DNA of 64,000 nt, taken from NCBI GenBank assembly GCA_025766275.1, contig JAFKAC010000116.1:1-64000 (forward strand), in the 5' to 3' direction. The notes beneath the pieces are model-generated. The model was given only the letters and a program-made list of their open reading frames with translations, made no database searches and was not told the origin of the DNA. This stretch comes from Lactarius indigo. Lineage: Eukaryota; Basidiomycota; Agaricomycetes; Russulales; Russulaceae. Position numbers and translations under genes: made by a program. Below are positions 25,185-36,722 of the stretch, in pieces. Numbering within the stretch: the stretch's first letter is position 1; each line of letters starts with the position of its first letter.

Positions 25185-25811
25185 CTATGGATTGATTTTT
25201 GCAAGATATGACTGTTGAAGGGATCAAGAGAGTATTAAGACCAGTACAGATTCCGATGTGATGGTACTTGGAAACCATGATTTGAAAGCAGAAGATAGAG
25301 ATCACTACTGGTATGGTGATGTGATTAGAATGTTTCAGGACATGGTGAAGGAAGTAGGAAGCAAAAGACGATATGAAGAGATAGATTTTGTATGGGTAGG
25401 CTGGGATGGACATAAGGTGGAGGTAGGGTGAGGGTTTAAGGCAGAGGGGCTGGATGAAGTTGGATTTGTGGATGGTCAGGATGACAGTGGTGGATTTGGA
25501 TTTATGAAGGCACGAGATGTGATTTGAGGCATGGAGGTGATTCGTGGATTTGAGATTGGGAGAAGTTCTGAAGTACTTGGTGGTTGAATAGGAGAGGGTG
25601 AAGATGAAGGAGATTATATGTAAAGATGTGGGTGTTTTTGGTATGTGGGTTGTCAGGTGTTGTGGTAAGTGAGGTAGGTTTGTTGACAGAGAGATGTTTA
25701 TGGGCTTGTGTGGTGTTGGGGGAGGTGAGGAGGCTATGGATATGGTTAGGAAGGAGTTTAGGGAGGAGGTAAAGGCAGGATTTGGGATGAGGAATGGTGG
25801 GAATGGTGGGG

Positions 25812-26802
25812 GGCGGGCTGGTGTAGTGGCCTCCACCACCGTCCCCTACCCTGCTCGGGAGAGCTTGGTGCGAACCCCTGGGTTCAATCCTCGCTCAGGC
25901 AATATTCCTGACAGGGGCTGTCATTACTCAACCTCTGGGCCGGCTTGACTGCTGCCCTGCAACCTCCACCCTGGCCCATCTGGGCTGCCGCACTCACTTC
26001 CCTATTTAGGGCTCTGCTGCCACAGCACCCCACGTTTGCAAGAACCAACCCCCTGGGACTGGCATGTCATAGCCGGTTGCCCACTTCCTTAATACCTCCT
26101 GATCACACTCCCTCCCGATTCCATCCAACACTCCTCCCATTCCATATCAAACCCCGACTGAAACCCCGACACCAACATGGATGTAGCCGAACCGCCCCAT
26201 ATAGGAACACACCCCCAACAGCTTCATCCCCGATGGACTCCCTGCCGGATAATTGCTGGGAGACCTAAGGGGAAGGGGTCCTTGGACCTCAATCAACAAC
26301 CCTGCAAGAACCTCTGTGGCACCGCCGTGGGTCGCGCATCCAGTGATCCTTGGGTCCATGGGACTGGTGACCCCATGTGACTGTCAGAGACGCAACTGGC
26401 GCTGCCCGTTCTCACACCACCGCTGGGGCACCAACAGTGGGGTCCAAATTGTGGAAGTTGCTTACTAAAGGGTCCTTGAGGGAACGTAAGTAGGTCGTGT
26501 TCATTAGTAGTGGGAGGGTCTAGGGGAGGGCAAGGGACCGGTTTGGACGGTGCTGGACGATGGATGACATACATACAGAGTGACGTGTGACCACAACACT
26601 CCATAACATCGGACATATATGACCGGGCTCCTCTGGGAGGGTGCCTCTACGGGGTTTAAATTCCTCGTATTGAACATTCTAGTATGCATTGTATAACCCG
26701 GGCTACGGCCCATTTACAAGATATAAGTTAGCTACGCTTGATAAGTGGCTAAGACCGGCTTTGTATTCTGTACTGCCCCAGAATAAAAATAAAATAAAAT
26801 AA
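25812..26802 (+). mobile_element. Long tRNA-headed SINE-like retroposon
   Basis: The 5' end has RNA polymerase III promoter boxes: A box TGGTGTAGTGG (25819-25829) and B box GGTTCAATCCT (about 25882-25892). The 3' end is an A-rich tail of AAAAT repeats (about 26781-26802). It is flanked by a 19-bp duplication made of AATGGTGGG repeated (25793-25811 and 26803-26821). The body is about 990 bp, much longer than usual SINEs, and has no convincing coding frame. Such elements are copied by a LINE reverse transcriptase in trans; no LINE is present in the window. The insertion lies in the C-terminal coding part of the transposase pseudogene. Confidence 0.8.
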
Positions 26803-26868
26803 AATGGTGGGAATGGTGGGGCGATGGGTGTTAAGATAGAGAGAGAGGATAGGAATATTGATGACTAA

Positions 26869-27810
26869 GAGGAGGAGATGGTGGGAGATGTGGAAGGGGG
26901 GGTGGGAAGATGAGTGAGATGGGGAGGAAGAGAGTGGGGATGGAAAAGAGGAATTGTAGGAGGATGAAATTAGGATAGTGGATGATTGGTGTGATGGAGG
27001 ACTGTAAGGAAAAACAGATAAGTTGGTTGTGCAGGGTGAAAAAAGGAGATTGAAGCGGAGGTGAGGGTTAGAGAAAAACATAAGGGTTGGGGGAGATTTG
27101 ATGGTGTTGCAAGGAGAGTTCAGGGTTAGGAAAAAGATAGAAGGGAAGTCTGAGATTTGAAGGGATTGAAAGGAGACAGCGGAGGGCAACAATAGTAAGT
27201 GGAAAGGACATGTGGGGTGGTTGAAAGGACTGTAAAGGTGGGATTTGGATGGTTGGATTGGAAGGAAAGGGGATGGAATGGGCAAGGAGGGTGTAGAGGG
27301 CTTGGAAGGGGAGGGTGTAGAGGGCTTGGAAGGATTTGAAGGGATTTGATGGAAACGGGATAGTTGCAAGCGTACTTGCCACCCATACGTCATCACCCAT
27401 CATCACCCATGGCTCGACGTCACTGACCGATATCACGTGCTTAAAGACACACTCACAACAGCTGACAAGGGCGGGATCCCAAGGACCACCCGCAAACGTA
27501 TATAAACCCCTTATAGTACTGCTTAAGGATCCATGACCTTTTCCCCCTTTCTTCATTCTGTGTACTCTTATATCCGAGATCTCCTCTTTCATTGTCTCTC
27601 CAATGGAACGCGGTTGGTTTCTGTTCTGTTTTAGTGTGACTTAAGTGTTGGCTGATCGAGCGGGCTTCCAATAGTTTTGTTGTGAACTGCAAGAGCTTAA
27701 GATATAGCAGAAGGGGTGCACTAAAATTGATGGGAGGAAGGGATGTGGGAGGGAGTAGAGTAGATTAGATTGGAGGAGGAGGAAAAAGGGAGAAAGGAAA
27801 AGGAAGAGGG
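26869..27810. other. Purine-rich intergenic stretch
   Basis: 26869-27350 and 27715-27810 are strongly G/A on the plus strand, with short tandem units such as GAGGGTGTAGAGGGCTTGG. The proline/serine-rich ORFs read from the minus strand are composition artefacts. The second part probably carries the 3' untranslated region of the minus-strand gene that ends at 27811. Confidence 0.5.
27498..27507 (+). promoter_or_regulatory. Possible orphan TATA promoter
   Basis: GTATATAAAC followed by about 100 bases of pyrimidine-rich sequence (TTTTCCCCCTTTCTTCATTC), as in fungal promoters, with CACGTG about 60 bases upstream. No coding sequence follows on this strand, so it may be the edge of an unrecognised LTR or simply chance. 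Confidence 0.25.
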
Positions 27811-30800
27811 CTAAAGAGGAGGTCTAAGAGAAAGGCCGATGACGGATTGACATAAAAAGCGAGCATTAAGATCGCCTACAAGATAAGAAACGGCGTCGAA
27901 AGAAGAAAAGAGGGAGGGAGAGGAGAGTCTCCTGGAGAGCTCTTGAGAACGGGCACGGATATGAGAATGGTCGAAAAGGCCCCAGTGAGTACCGAAGCCA
28001 CCTTTATTCTTATGGCTATCGCGAGAACCCCAGACGACGCCGAGACGAATGAGGTTGATGTAAGAGATGCCCTTGACGGCTAGAAAGAAAGAAGGTGAGA
28101 AGGGATTTTGGGAAAGGAAGGAAGGAAATGACTGTGTTTTGTTGCCCAAGGGGATCCAAGGGATTTGGATTGAATGAGTCTTTGGGCGAGAGGGGAGGAA
28201 GGTTCATGAATGGCGATGATGAAAGTGGTGAGCATGGAGACGTAGATGAGGCGATTTGAGACGCCCTTCTTGCCTTTACGATCTTGCCAAGGGAGAGTGG
28301 AATAAGCTTGGTAAACAGCGAAAGGGTCGAAGGCGGTGGCGAAAGGAAGGGAAGGGATAGGATGTGGGGGGAAGACGAAAGGAAGGAAGTGGGATACGAT
28401 GATGGCAGTGATGAGGGCGAGACGATGAATGGGTTTTTGGGGGTCATAGTTGTGCCTGACCCAGTCGTAGGTATCGTCGACGTAAGGTTCGCCTGTGCGG
28501 GAAGGGGTGACGAAGTCGACGGGGAGGGAGGATTTGTTAAGGATGGTATGAAGGAGGGGAATTGTGATGGAATCGAGAGACCATTGTGCGGCGGTGTCAG
28601 TGAAAAGAGCAGTGGCGAGAGCAGAGTGGGCGGCTTGATGAGAAGGATGTGGAAGGGATGTGGAAGGGCCTTGAAGGGGGACGATTTGGCGAGCATGATC
28701 AGTGAGGCCGAGACTTGCCCAGGAGTCGAATACGGGGACGCGAGGGGAAGCACCGGAAGAAGAAGACCTAGGACGATGAGAGGGAACGAAGCGGATAAGA
28801 AGATGAGAGAGGGAGTGAAGGAAAGAGTGACGAAGCAAGAGATGGTGGTCGTCTTCTGGAGAGAGGGGAGGGAGGGAAAGGATGATGGAATGAGCGTGTT
28901 TGAGGAGGGGAAGGAAAGAGCCTGAGGAGAGGACGGGAGCATGAGGAAGAGAGGGGTTTGTTGGGTCGGACATTGCGATGAGGGAGTTGACGAAAGTTGT
29001 GGGGGTCATTGCATGCTGACGGAAGTTAGGGAGACCATGAGAGATGAGAAGTGGGTCCGCGACGACGGCCTGGAGAAGAGAAACGAAAGTGGCCTGTTGA
29101 TCTACATGACCGTAGGCGAGGGGCCGTTTTAGGGAGAGCCAAGATTTGAGGAAAGACTCTCTCTCTTTTCCCCGAGCGACGGCGAGATCGATTGCGTTCT
29201 GATCTGGAGCTGCAGAAATGATGGCGTGAATGTCTCTCCTGACGCCGTCTGCGACGAGTTTTTTGACGTCGTCGAAGAGGGCTTGGAAAGCGATGACAGA
29301 GATGTGCATTGCCCTGTTCTGTACTGAAGAGAAGGAAGGGTTGTATGAGATGGAGGGGTTGATGACGAGGGTGTGATTGAGACGGAGTTTCGCATGATAA
29401 GCCTGTGGCAGTGAAAGGGTGAGATTGAAGTGAAGAAGGGACGGAGAGGATGAACGGAAAGATAAGAACAGGAAAACATCCGTGACATCCGTGGCCGCGT
29501 TTGGCCACGGTGGTCAAACGCGGCCGGTATATCGTGACCGCGTTTGACCATGGTGGTCAAACGCGGCCGGTATATCGTGGCCGCGTTTGACCATGGTGGT
29601 CAAACGCGGCCGGTATATCGTGGCCGCGTTTGGCCACCGTGGTCAAACGCGGGACGGTATATCGTGGCCGCGTTTGACCATGGTGGTCAAACGCGGACGG
29701 TATATCGTGGCCGCGTTTGGCCACCGTGGTCAAACGCGGGACGGTATATCGTGGCCGCGTTTGACCACGGTGGTCAAACGCGGACGGTATATCGTGGCCG
29801 CGTTTGGCCACCATGGTCAAACGCGGTCGGTATATCGTGACCGCGTTTGGCCACCATGGTCAAACGCGGTCACGATATACCGTCCGCGTTTGACCACCGT
29901 GGTCAAACGCGGCCACGATATTGTAGGCAACCAGGTAGATATCTACTCACATGGAAATGCTGAACAGAATATGTGACTTCTTGAGCCTTCCTTGATGCTA
30001 TCGCAGGGTGCCCGTCCTTCATCGGCCATCTACGCTCATCCACATGCAACCCACGCTTCGCCGCTTCCAATAGGTTCCGTTCCTTGAACACTGGCATCAG
30101 CATCGGGAAGCCATCCTTGATCAACCCTTGGCTCAAGCCAAGGGGTCTCATCAGTGACGTCGCCAAACACGCCGCATTCCCTGTGTGGCAGTAGCACACC
30201 GTCCGCTCCAGTGCTGCCAACAACTCCAACTTCAGCTGGCTCGGTTCTTCGTCTTCCCCCTCTTTCGCAAGCTCCTGCTCGTAGATCATCTCGATCAGCG
30301 TCGTGATCGGCGACGATACCCACTTGAATAGCGATGGGAATACCTGCCGTGTATCCAATGTTCAGCTTGTTTCTCGAGTCACCATCTCTGCTCTCAAGTC
30401 TCTCACCTCTGGCTTCAGGATCACCAGGTAGTCTTTGATCGTGCCCCTCACCTCCTTTCTCTCCCATAGCTTCACCAGTGGCAAGATCACATCCGTGAAC
30501 AGACTCCTGTTCACCAGTCAGCGTCCTTCTTCTCCTCTCCTATCCACGCCCTTCCCTTACCTTCCAGTTCTCACTTTCAGCGCCCTCACATTCACCGCGT
30601 ACACAATTTCTCCTCGGCAGCTCACAGGACAGTCGTAGCAGCTGATCTTGTTGTGGAACCGCTTCCATGGTAGCGCCACGCTGCACTGCTCTTGCTTGTC
30701 TCTTGCCGTCGCTCTGTCCTTCACCGTCGTCGCGAATTCTCCTGCTAACGCCGCAGTCACCGTCCCCTTCTCCGTGTCCATGTCTCCTGCTCGGCTCGCA

Positions 30801-32615
30801 GCTCGGTGCGAGATGTAGTTGTAGAATTGTGACGAGATCGGCTTGATCACCTGCGTCCGCCCAATTCTTCTCATCCCCTCCTCGCTGCTCCTGCTGCTCT
30901 CCACGCTGCTCCTGCTGCTCCTGCTGCTCCTGCTCCTCTCCGACTCTCCTCCGTTAGGATCCACACGCACCTTCTTGCTGATCTCCCTGATCCCTTTGTA
31001 GAAACACAGCGGTATCCCCTCCGCCTGCACGTTTCCCACCGTTCGCAGGAACCCCAATGGGTACACATCCACCCTCCCCGTCGACTCCCGAAGCTCATCA
31101 AACTCCTCCATCCTCTCCTCTTCACTTAGCGGGTACTCACGCGAAGGGTGGAACAGATTCTGCACATTTTCAAGGTCCATCAGCACTCCGCATGCCGGGT
31201 CCGATTCCAGTCGCTTCGCTCGTCGCCGTGGTATCTTTCTCCCGTTCGAGTCGTATATCCCGATCTCCTCCCCGTCTGAGTTCATCACACCCAGCCTCTC
31301 CACGTTCACTTTCTTTCGACTCTTCTTGTCGTCCCCGTCGTATAGCGTCCCGAACGCCCGCTTCAGCGCTTTCCCATCGAACTCCTCCCACGTCCGTGCT
31401 TCCGTGCACCTGTACACACCATGTCAGCTCCTCTCCTTCCATCAATTCTCACTCACTCTATCAGCGTCGCCAGTGCCACCGTCGTGAACGCAACCTTCGA
31501 GTAGTCTCGCTCCTTCTCCCAGTTCGACCCCTCCACCTTCTCGTTTCCCACTTCCCCAATTTCCACATTTTGCCCGTATCGAGACGTCACCACAATCGGC
31601 GAGTGCTTCTCCAAGAACCCGTCCTTCTTCCACGACGATGGCGCATTCTCCACCCATTCTTCGTACCCTTCCGACATCAGCTCGTCCAGCTGCCGCGCAT
31701 TCCTCTGGTTTAGCTTGATCGTTCCATGCTCTCTGTCAAGTCCATCCCATCCGTCAGCTTCTCAATCTCCCGCCTCTCCCTTTCTGCTTACAGTACGTTC
31801 GTCACCTCCTCCCATTTCACACTCCCGCTCTCCAGGTTCAGCTCGTATACACTCCTCCCCTCAGGCGTCGCGAATGACAGCTCTCCGATCTTCCCCATGA
31901 AGTACGCAAACATCATCACCACCTGTCGGTAGTGACGCCGCGATAGTTGCGGCCTTCCTGTCTTGTACCCCGCTGAGCACGGCTCCACTTCGCACCGGAT
32001 GAACTCGTTCGGCGCCATCCCCACGAATACGTCTTCGTTCCGTGCTCGTCCAATGAACAGCATCTTCCCGCACGTGTCAAATCCTACCATCCCTCGCTTC
32101 CCTCGGAACTCTCGCAGCGGTTGCTGCAGGTCTAGCTCAAGCATGAAGTGCTTCGCCGTCCTTCCCACAGGCAGTACCGCACCCAGCCCCACAACGCTCC
32201 CCACTGTCAGCTCGTAGTCCAGCATCGTTCTCTCCGTCGTCATGATCACCTGTCCCTTCCCCACAGGCAACTTCATATCAGCATCGATCTCAATTTGGTT
32301 TCGCACCGTCAACATCCTCAGTCCTTTCCTCTTCCTCTCCTTCTCCTCCATCATGTACTGCCTTTGCATCTCCGATAGCTTCACTTTGTGTGCTCGCTTC
32401 GAGTTGAACCCGTCTTCCTCTCCCCAGTCTTCAAGTCTGTTCGCCAAGATTTCCGTTAGTACTTCTCCCTGCCCAATCTTCTCAGACCCCTCCACTTCCA
32501 TGTCTTCTGCCACCTCGCTGATGTCCACAGGTCCTCCTTCCTTTCCTCCCACCTCAACCCCTTCTTCTGCCCACGATCTGTCAAATCTCAGCTTCCTTCT
32601 CCCCACCTTCCTCAC
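27811..32615 (-). CDS. Large conserved-looking fungal protein, seven exons, function unknown
   Basis: Exons on the minus strand: 31792-32615, 31457-31732, 30561-31409, 30407-30506, 29951-30343, 28133-29402, 27811-28079. All six introns have GT/AG ends and keep the frame; the exon sum is 3981 nt, giving 1326 codons plus stop. Introns are 47-63 nt except 29403-29950 (548 nt), which holds palindromic array B. Visible features: an acidic, lysine-rich N-terminal part; IMTTERTMLDYELTVGSVVG and FYNYISHRAASRAGD-like blocks; a Ser/Arg-rich run near 30870-30940; CYDCPVSCRGE; LELLAALERTVCYCHTGNA and LMRPLGLSQGLIKDGFPML, a stretch I associate with an uncharacterised Agaricomycete family; then FQALFDDVKKLVADGVRRD. 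No enzyme motif is recognised. The exon 1 start is unresolved: GTG at 32613-32615 directly follows an in-frame TGA, so an upstream exon is likely. Best candidate for a living host gene in the window. Confidence 0.8.
29494..29925. repeat. Palindromic 43-bp tandem array B, inside an intron
   Basis: About ten units of 43 bp: a 29-nt inverted repeat (CCGCGTTTGACC-atggt-GGTCAAACGCGG) plus a 14-nt spacer of the type CCGGTATATCGTGG. The centre alternates among CCATGGTGG, CCACCGTGG and CCACGGTGG. In the last two units the spacer is inverted (CACGATATACC). The period matches array A at 16376-16922 although the spacer differs. It lies wholly within the 548-nt intron 29403-29950. Confidence 0.95.
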
Positions 32616-33494
32616 TCATATAGATAGATTACCCACATCTCACTTCTTGTCTCTTCTCTCAATATATCTCTTGCTGTGTTCACCATTCTTATCAATTTCT
32701 GTGCTTTGTGCCAATCAAGGGGAGTGACGGTCAAACAGATCCTAATCTCTCACGCCTTTCCCTTTCCCTCCACATCTTTATCCAGCCTCTCTCACGTGAT
32801 CTTATCCGATCTCTCCAGTCACATGCTTCTTCCTCATCCTTCATACCACTCCATGTGACTTCGTCTCATTTCCCACCCACATATCACCCAAAAACTCTCC
32901 TTTTTCACCCACAACCAAAACTCCAATTTAAACACACACATTTCCCAACCTTCAACCACTTACCAACGCAGGCCGCACTGTCATTCCATGACCCAACATG
33001 GTGGGGGAGGCCGAAAGTCCCTAAAAAATTTGCTTTTTGGCCATCTAACACTGAGTTGCCTTAATTCCGCATACCCTTGGGACCAAAAAAGGTAAGAGCC
33101 TGTTCCGTTCGGATTCTTCAAACAATCTCACCCAGATTATTACCACATATAGTAGGTAGTTTATTTCCCAAACTTGTCACCATATCTGACACCCAAACTC
33201 AACACCCATCCCAACTGATGCTCAAACACCACACTGATACAACTGCGCTCTCCCTGGCTGATCATTCAGAAAATTTCATTTCCAGTTACTTTCCCATGCC
33301 CTCTGTGCTCATCTGTGCTTTCCCGCACTTGCCCGCACTTTTCTGCACTCTCTAAGCACCGCTTTCCCATCCTCTCTAAGTCGCCAGCTTCCCACTCCCT
33401 CTGGACAGTTCCATAGGTGTTTCATACCATTACCCTGTTCCCCCATTTTTTTATATCTATGCACCCTCTTTCCTTAGTCTACACCCCCACTATT
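32616..33494. other. Intergenic, probable promoter side of the 27811-32615 gene
   Basis: Pyrimidine-rich on the plus strand. It may include an unrecognised first exon of the minus-strand gene. No other gene was supported. Confidence 0.4.
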
Positions 33495-34001
33495 GTTACA
33501 CTCCACTGGCGTTAGTCCGACTTGGACTCAGGATAGGTGTAATCAACTTAGCAAATATTGAGCAAATCGGGATCACATGTCAACCCAACGCAAGCTGAAC
33601 AGGGGCTCACTGGCACATGCTGCAGCAAAGGTAAACAAGTATTATCCCTTGGTAGATAGAAGCGGACACATGCTCTAGTCAGAGACCAAGGCAGACAAAA
33701 GACAAGTCAAGATGGTGGATTGAAGAAGACCAAGATAGAGATCCTTGGTCTTCTTAAGCAACTATTTATACAGATACGTGCGGGCTTTAAAGCACCGCTG
33801 AAATCGTAACTATCCAGTACCGTAACTAGCTCAAACCCTAGTACAGCTATCCTAAGAATGAGTCATACATGAGTCACAAATCACATCCAAACTACATGCT
33901 GACTGATACAATGTAAGAGTCCATGACTAATACTGAGTCAGGTCGTAGTCATAACCAACCATGAGTCATACACAACACGTCACAAAGTCCATACCGTAAC
34001 A
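33495..34001 (-). mobile_element. Gypsy-1 LTR, reverse, diverged
   Basis: 507 bp, TGTTACACTCC to ACCGTAACA. It keeps the hairpin GAAGACCAAGAT...ATCCTTGGTCTTC and the AGTCCGACTTGGACTC region of the family. Flanks ACTAT and GGTAT match at only three of five bases, so the target duplication has decayed or the ends are recombined. Confidence 0.8.
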
Positions 34002-34314
34002 GGTATGTAGCACATGTATTTACAACTTTACACCTCAAGTTAGAATAGAGACCTCCCCTCACATTTCAAAGCTCAGAGACTCAGAGTAGCTTGCCCCTCG
34101 TATTCCCCAGCATGCCGCACTCATGCGCAGCCTCAGAAACTCAAACCCAATGCATTCCCAACCCAGGTGGCCACCTATGCCAAGTTTCATGCCACACAAA
34201 AGCAGGCATGACTGTTTCCGACAACTTGCGCTGACTCAACTCAGCAGGGCTCCCCATAGCCCACTGTTTCCATTCCCATCCTCGCCGCACTCTCACACGG
34301 CCTTAGCTCTTTGA
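34002..34314. other. No gene seen
   Basis: Spacer between two gypsy-1 LTRs with no supported feature. Confidence 0.4.
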
Positions 34315-34866
34315 TGTAACGTCACCACGACGTTAGCTCGACTTGAGCTCAAATGGTGATAACAACTTAGTGATATGACGGTCAGTCGGTCGGTCAGTCG
34401 GTCAGTCGGTCGGCTTGAAGACACAAAGGTCCAAGTCCTTGCCTTAGTGAATACGCGGAGGTACACCGGCAAGTCTGTATCTTGGTCACGATCGGAGTCG
34501 GACGTTCTTTGAGGTAAAGACTTAGAGACGAGAAGAGAAGAGAAGAGAAGAGAAGTGATGATTCAAGAAGACCAAGATGGCGTATCTTGGTCTTCACAAG
34601 ACGGTTTAAATACAAGTCAAGCAGGCTTTCAAGCGCTGCTATGAGTCACAGTATGGTAGCGTCCAACGTATCACATAAGTAACTCGAACCCTAATACTAC
34701 TACTAGTATTAGTGGCGTAGTCCTCAGTCAGCAATCAACGCGCAATCTCCTATCGTAATTGTATCGCCTATCGTAAGTCCGCAACTAATCTACCTTACCG
34801 CCATAGTTGCAACCGGTACAGTAAGGGTTCTTAGTCATATACAGTCGTACAAGTCAAAACGTGACA
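34315..34866 (-). mobile_element. Solo gypsy-1 LTR
   Basis: 552 bp, TGTAACGTCACC to AAACGTGACA, reverse orientation, with a perfect 5-bp duplication TTTGA (34310-34314 and 34867-34871). Contains the family hairpin (GAAGACCAAGAT to ATCTTGGTCTTC near 34568-34596) plus local expansions: (GTCGGTCA)n near 34379-34412 and (GAGAA)n near 34531-34555. Confidence 0.93.
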
Positions 34867-34871
34867 TTTGA

Positions 34872-35451
34872 CACCAACACATCCACAATTGCCATGGACC
34901 CACATACAACATCTCCTGCCCCACAGGGGCTTGCACAACTGCAAGCAAGGCTTCACATCTGCCAAATCCTGCGTGCACCATAGACTGTTTACTGGCAATC
35001 AGGGACAAACATATACTGGTCACCCATTGATGAGAACACTCTTCTCTCAGAATATGAGATAAGACACACCATGTGTCTTATGTAATGTCACACTGAAAGA
35101 ATCTGAGCCAAACAGGCCCTAAACACTTTGGCTGCAACCAAAAGTCTGAATCAAACCACGCTCATTCCAAAACTTTGGCTAAGTATAATGTAATAAATTT
35201 ATTGACAAGTTTACAACAACTTCAAACATTAAAAATAAATTACAAGTCAATTTTCTTTTTCTGAGGATGATGTAATATGTTTTATTTGTAATAAGTAACA
35301 GTAACAAACATTGTACAAAAAAAAACTAAGTCAAATATCTATTGGGAGGGATAGTACAACAGGCAAGGCATATGATAAGGATATGGGGAACTGGAAATTG
35401 AGCAAGTCACAACAGAAATGGTGGGGGGCAGTAAAGCATTTGAGGAGCCAA
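34872..35451. other. Gene-free stretch
   Basis: AT-rich spacer between LTRs with no ORF of interest. Confidence 0.4.
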
Positions 35452-36031
35452 TGTTATGATCTGACACTTCAGACCTCAGTCACAGTATGTTTCCACCTTG
35501 CTTTTCCCCTTTTGTACTATACCTTGTTACCAAAGGAGCTACTGCTGCTAGTGGCGCTGTTTCCTTTGATCCAAATATCTCCTTGTTCTGTTTGGTCTCT
35601 TTGATATTGTGTGGACTTGTGTTCATGTTGTTTGGAACCTCATCCTATATAAACCTGTACCATAGACTGTAGGAACCCAGACTTGGCTTCGTTTGCAATC
35701 TAGCAACCTTGCCTTCGTACTTTGGTGTGACCTCGCTCTATTCCCCTCTTCTTGTGCATCCCCTATCTCAGTCCTTAACCAGGACACTCCAAAGTCTTTT
35801 CAGTTGAACTATATCAATGCATCACACCTGTTATACTCTGTGCACTAGCAAGATCAAGTGTAGAGAAGTGTTAGACACTTCGGACGAGGAGTCCTACATT
35901 ACAGAGTAGTGCTGCACCTTGTGCCACACTTTTGCCACTCGTATTTCATAGCAATAAGACAACAGACGTCTTCACTTGATACTTGTGTGATTTAGAACCT
36001 CCAGAACCAACGCCCCTGCTAGGGCGTAACA
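35452..36031 (+). mobile_element. Solo gypsy-2 LTR
   Basis: 580 bp, TGTTATGATCTG to GGGCGTAACA, same length as the LTRs at 49072 and 59179. TATATAAACC lies about 33 bases before CAGACTTGGCTTCG. Flanks GCCAA and GCTAA differ at one base, a probable decayed target duplication. Confidence 0.9.
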
Positions 36032-36722
36032 GCTAAGGGCCCAGGCATGTGTAGAGATGGTAGATGGGGGGGGAGGGACGCTGGGAGAGGGAACACTGCA
36101 GCAGATATTGGAGCCGGCTGTGACAGAGGGAGAAGGGGAGGACCAGGGGAGGGCACACATGGCAACTGACAAAGAGGGAAGGATCTAGGAGGGAGATCCA
36201 GAGAGCTCCCTGGCTTAGCTATAGCACACACTCAAGCATTTGCAGTGGCCAAGCGTGCATCTGGTCTTGCACGTTTGCCAGATAGTTCTCCAGCCCCATA
36301 GGGGTCCTCATCCTCATGGTTGCATTTACAATTGATCTTGCCAATAAGCTCAGCTGTTGCGCACACTGTCAACCTTACCGTGGTTCTTGTTGCCTCACTT
36401 GATGCCCATCCACTCTGCTATCTCTGTCCAGGAATGCTGATTCAGAGCAATTTACTCTTTTTCAGGGAACTGGGGGTTGTTGCCAGTTGTGGAAGCTGAA
36501 AGAATCACCGCAGCAAGATGTGAGCAGATCAAACACAGCAACTTCACCATTTCTGAAATGGCCTTGGGCTTTGGTGTTTGTGTAAGTAGATCCTGAGACA
36601 ACACAATGATCTCATTAGTGACAGAAATTAAAGATGCCACGTTCTGATCACATGCAACACTTCTGCCTTTGGTAGTGTGTGATACCAATGCAATCAGATT
36701 TGGCTGATTTGGCTGAGGGTTG
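36032..36722. other. Gene-free stretch
   Basis: No gene could be supported. A minus-strand frame at 36452-36688 (SEMVKLLCLICSHLAAVIL) is protein-like but isolated and unrecognised. Confidence 0.35.

Larger units (their letters stand above)
20880..26868 (+). pseudogene. Plavaka-type DNA transposase, decayed and split by three insertions
   Basis: Conserved blocks of the basidiomycete Plavaka (CACTA-like) transposases appear in order: an acidic N-terminal part from about 20880; HLMNWFYQTGANTLNNLDSL and VHDVILA up to 21670; AADFNSKDLNNF, DGWQESAVMIQLPKTKG, SDSTHLVTFGTTALWPIY, HHLAYIP, CELVHAIWWLLL, CADGIERCLFPWVFTYS, IKYLSNCLCPLC, MKKLAAWNFEGLLQ, LATWHALAKL, NLATYKLDALGHYV, ITKWLVDNKGDPAIE, FLPDLKKHLLGRM, DFTEQDHQELLIDDN to 24597. 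Downstream of a solo LTR come RDQESIKTSTDSDVMVLG, HYWYGDVIRMF, IDFVWVGWDGH and VDREMFMGLCGVGGG, and after a SINE the tail ends at TAA 26866-26868. Many stops and frameshifts are present. The enzyme would have cut and pasted its own element; terminal repeats were not found. Insertions: LTR 21671-22073, LTR 24598-25184, SINE 25812-26802. Confidence 0.85.

Noticed and set aside
25180..25839. 219-codon minus-strand ORF rich in Ser, Pro, Thr
   Set aside because: Antisense of the purine-rich transposase tail, whose plus-strand blocks (DSDVMVLG, VDREMFM) are recognisable.
25815..25900. A functional tRNA gene
   Set aside because: A and B boxes are present but a cloverleaf with a clear anticodon stem could not be drawn, and it heads a retroposon with its own tail and duplication.
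26749..27592. Minus-strand Pro/Ser-rich ORFs
   Set aside because: Low-complexity purine-rich plus strand; they cross the SINE boundary and share no motif with known proteins.
28284..28925. Plus-strand ORF of 213 codons
   Set aside because: Antisense of the largest late exon of the seven-exon gene, which has consistent splicing.
29544..29976. Open frames on both strands through array B
   Set aside because: They repeat the 43-bp unit in three frames and have no independent coding signal.
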